The notes beneath the pieces are model-generated. The model was not told where the DNA came from. It searched no databases and saw only the letters and a list, made by a program, of their open reading frames with translations. A program made the position numbers and the translations under genes. 64,000 nucleotides of DNA from Halocafeteria seosinensis (Eukaryota; Sar; Bigyra; Bicosoecida): the NCBI GenBank assembly GCA_001687465.1, contig LVLI01000005.1:62001-126000 (forward strand), in the 5' to 3' direction. Shown piece after piece: positions 58,801 through 61,800 of the stretch (positions within the stretch are counted from its first letter, which is position 1; every line of letters begins with the position of its first letter).

Positions 58801-61800
58801 GTACCCGATTTTAAAACTACCGTTGATTGGTGTTGCCGAGTGCACTTGTAGTTGCTGCATCTTGAATCTTGAACATGAAGTTATCATCACCTCTTCTGAG
58901 TCGTCAACCTGCAGTGCAGCAACGTCGCCCTGTTCGGTATCGAAGAACACGAGAAACTCCACACCATGGCCTGCAACGACACGCTTTTCTACAGTGACTA
59001 GACCAACCGATTTTATTTGCTCCAATTCAAATTCTATTTCGGCGGGATTGCTTGCTGAACTCATAGTTCCGGTTGTCTCTGAGGCAGCACTCACCCGAAA
59101 ATCAGTTTGAAAACTCTCCGGAACGCTGATCACTTGTAACTCTCGTCGTGGTTCCTCGTATATTCGGTTACTAAATCTGTCCCTCATTTCTATAAAGAAA
59201 CGAGAGGTTTGCTGAAACTCTGCGGTTACTAAAGAACTCGGGATGGCATTACTAAATGCTGTGCTATGGGGTCCACTCAATTCTGCTGGGGAGACGGTCA
59301 TCGAAAACGGAGTGTATCCAAGTACCAATATTTCACTTGAAACGGTTCCCAAACTCGCGTTGACTAGAGTGGCTCCAAAAACTGGAAGCTGTCCAATCGT
59401 AGAGGGAGAGATTATCGTTCCATTGATTTGGGAGAGGAAAGTTACTCTGGCCTCAACAATTGTGGAATTTTCCAATATGTCGGTACTAACACTAGCAGAG
59501 ACTGCTCCAATGCTTTCTAAGTTACTTACGCTCTCGAGGGAATCAGAGGTTATTCCAGACACCTGAATGGTCCTCCCGCGAAAGGATATTTGTACAGGAA
59601 CTGTGTCAACCTCTACGGAATCAGAGAACACAAATACAAGGCGGTTCGTCTGGGGTATCAGTTCCTTTCCAATATGTTGTCGCTTTAGGGGGGATACAGA
59701 GTACGTCAGGTTTGCGTTGTCAAAGTTGTCCACAAGGGATACTTGAGGCATTTTGGAGGTAGCCCTATTGAAGACTACCGTAAATGTCTTGCTCGTCAGC
59801 GTCGATTCTACTCTAATATCGACAGAATCAACGGAAGGGGATGATTGATAGATTCGACGAAGCACTTCCGGGGAAACACTGAACCCTAAGTTTCCAGATT
59901 CGATCCCGCCAATGATTACATTGAAACTTCCAGCCACCCTTTCACCTTCATTATGAGCAATTACAAGTTTATGCACTTCTCGCTCGGAAATGTACATTAT
60001 GGCTACGGAATACTCTCCCGAAAACGTTGGAAGCACGGTAGCTACGAAAGCTCCGTCGAGAGACTTCGACACAGTACCTTGCACTTTGACAGGTGAGGAC
60101 GCTGGGCTCAAATTGTTTCCGCGGACATCTAAGGTATCAGCAGGAATTGCCAGATATGCCTCCACGATGAAGCGAGATGGATCCCCACTAAGCAATAAGT
60201 TGTTTCCAAACTCGTCCTTGGTTTGGATTGTGAAACTGGAAGCTATACCTGCTTTCCCAACGAATAAGCCTGGTCCCATAGCGACCATTTTTTCTGCATT
60301 GATGGGACCAGGGATAACGTCAACAAGGAAAGGGGAATCTCCAATGTTTCTTGCCTCTTTCCCCGCCACAAGAACTTCCACAGTCGCCCTCCTATTAGAA
60401 CCAACAACATTAGAGATGTCCATAACCACAGGTGGGACTACACCATCTTCTTGGCCAAATTCAATTATGTAGACAACGCTCAACAAGCTTCCGCCAGGAC
60501 CGGTCTCCTCCGATATATCCACAGTAACGTTCAGCGCACGTGCTGGGTCAGCAAAGGAGGAAAGTTTCTCCTCAACCACAGGTAAACTGTCGGTAAAAAA
60601 GATACGCTGGAGCTCCGGAGCTTCTTCGGATAGTAATGGTACCCAATACCCTTGCAGCTCTGAATCGGCTGAGACTTTCAGTTTCTGTTTGGTTGCTATC
60701 GGTTGTGCTCTAATTGACACTTCGTATGTCCCCCTCACTTCGGGAAGGAAATTGACATGGTACTTGCCTAAATCATCACCAACGAGGAAAATGGGTACGT
60801 CTTCCGCGTCCTTCACACCGACACGAGAGTCCAGTGGAATTCTTGTTGCATTGTACACACCAGAGTGGGATACCGTAAAGACTTGTGGCCCGACAGCTAT
60901 TTGTGCGCCCCGTTTAAGGACTGACCTGAGATCCACGTCAACTGTGATGTAGCTGGCAAATTGGGTGACGGTAGCCCTGGCCAACTCTTCTGAGTTGTAA
61001 CCCAACGCAGTTACACCAGCTTCAAGAGCCAAAGGAGAACCAGTCACCTCCTCATTAACTCGACCCTCCCCAGCCCATCCTGCTATGCCTCTTACCGAAA
61101 CCAAAAATTTCTCACTTCCATCGTTAAAACGTAAATTGCCATCGCTGTCTCTGCTCAAAATTGTGACTAAAACTTGAGTGCCTGCAATAACAGGGTCTTG
61201 AGGTATTCCCTGGATTTCCGTCTGACTCGCGCTCAATGCACCCGGTACTACGGTCACTGTATGTGGACTGTTCATTAATTCCCTTGTAAAAAATAAGTTC
61301 GTTGAAGGGATCGGCTGCTTTTCTAGATCACCTAGGGACCAAAATAGGGAGACGAACGCGTTCCCTGTGGTCTCTACATACTCAACCCTAAGAGTATAAA
61401 ATCGACCCGGTTCAACGTTTATCTGTCCAACTACCTCCTCCTCCGTAGAATTGACATTGCTGAGGAGAACCGACCCGTTGAAGAATAGGGAGGCTTCGGA
61501 ATCCGCCTTCAGAAACAATGATACTGTGTCAGACGTTGGGATCAGGATTTCACCTTCCCAAATCACGCCGAAAAAGTCGGTAGGAAACTGGAAGGCAGTT
61601 AGTGGACCACCGGTGCCCCAGTCAAAGTCAATAGTGGCGTCGATGCGTGTCGAATCACAAGCCACCATTTCTTCAGGGCAATGCGACAAGTCCCCCGTTT
61701 CGGACGCAAGTAATGGTCCAGAGAAATCAGTAAATCGATAGTAGGTGGCTAAGAGACCACCCCTTGATCGCAGTGTTGCTCGAAGTTGATACTGCCCCGC

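Noticed and set aside
59990-60472. 160-codon plus-strand open frame
   Set aside because: It is antisense to filamin-type repeats, with no domain or start context.
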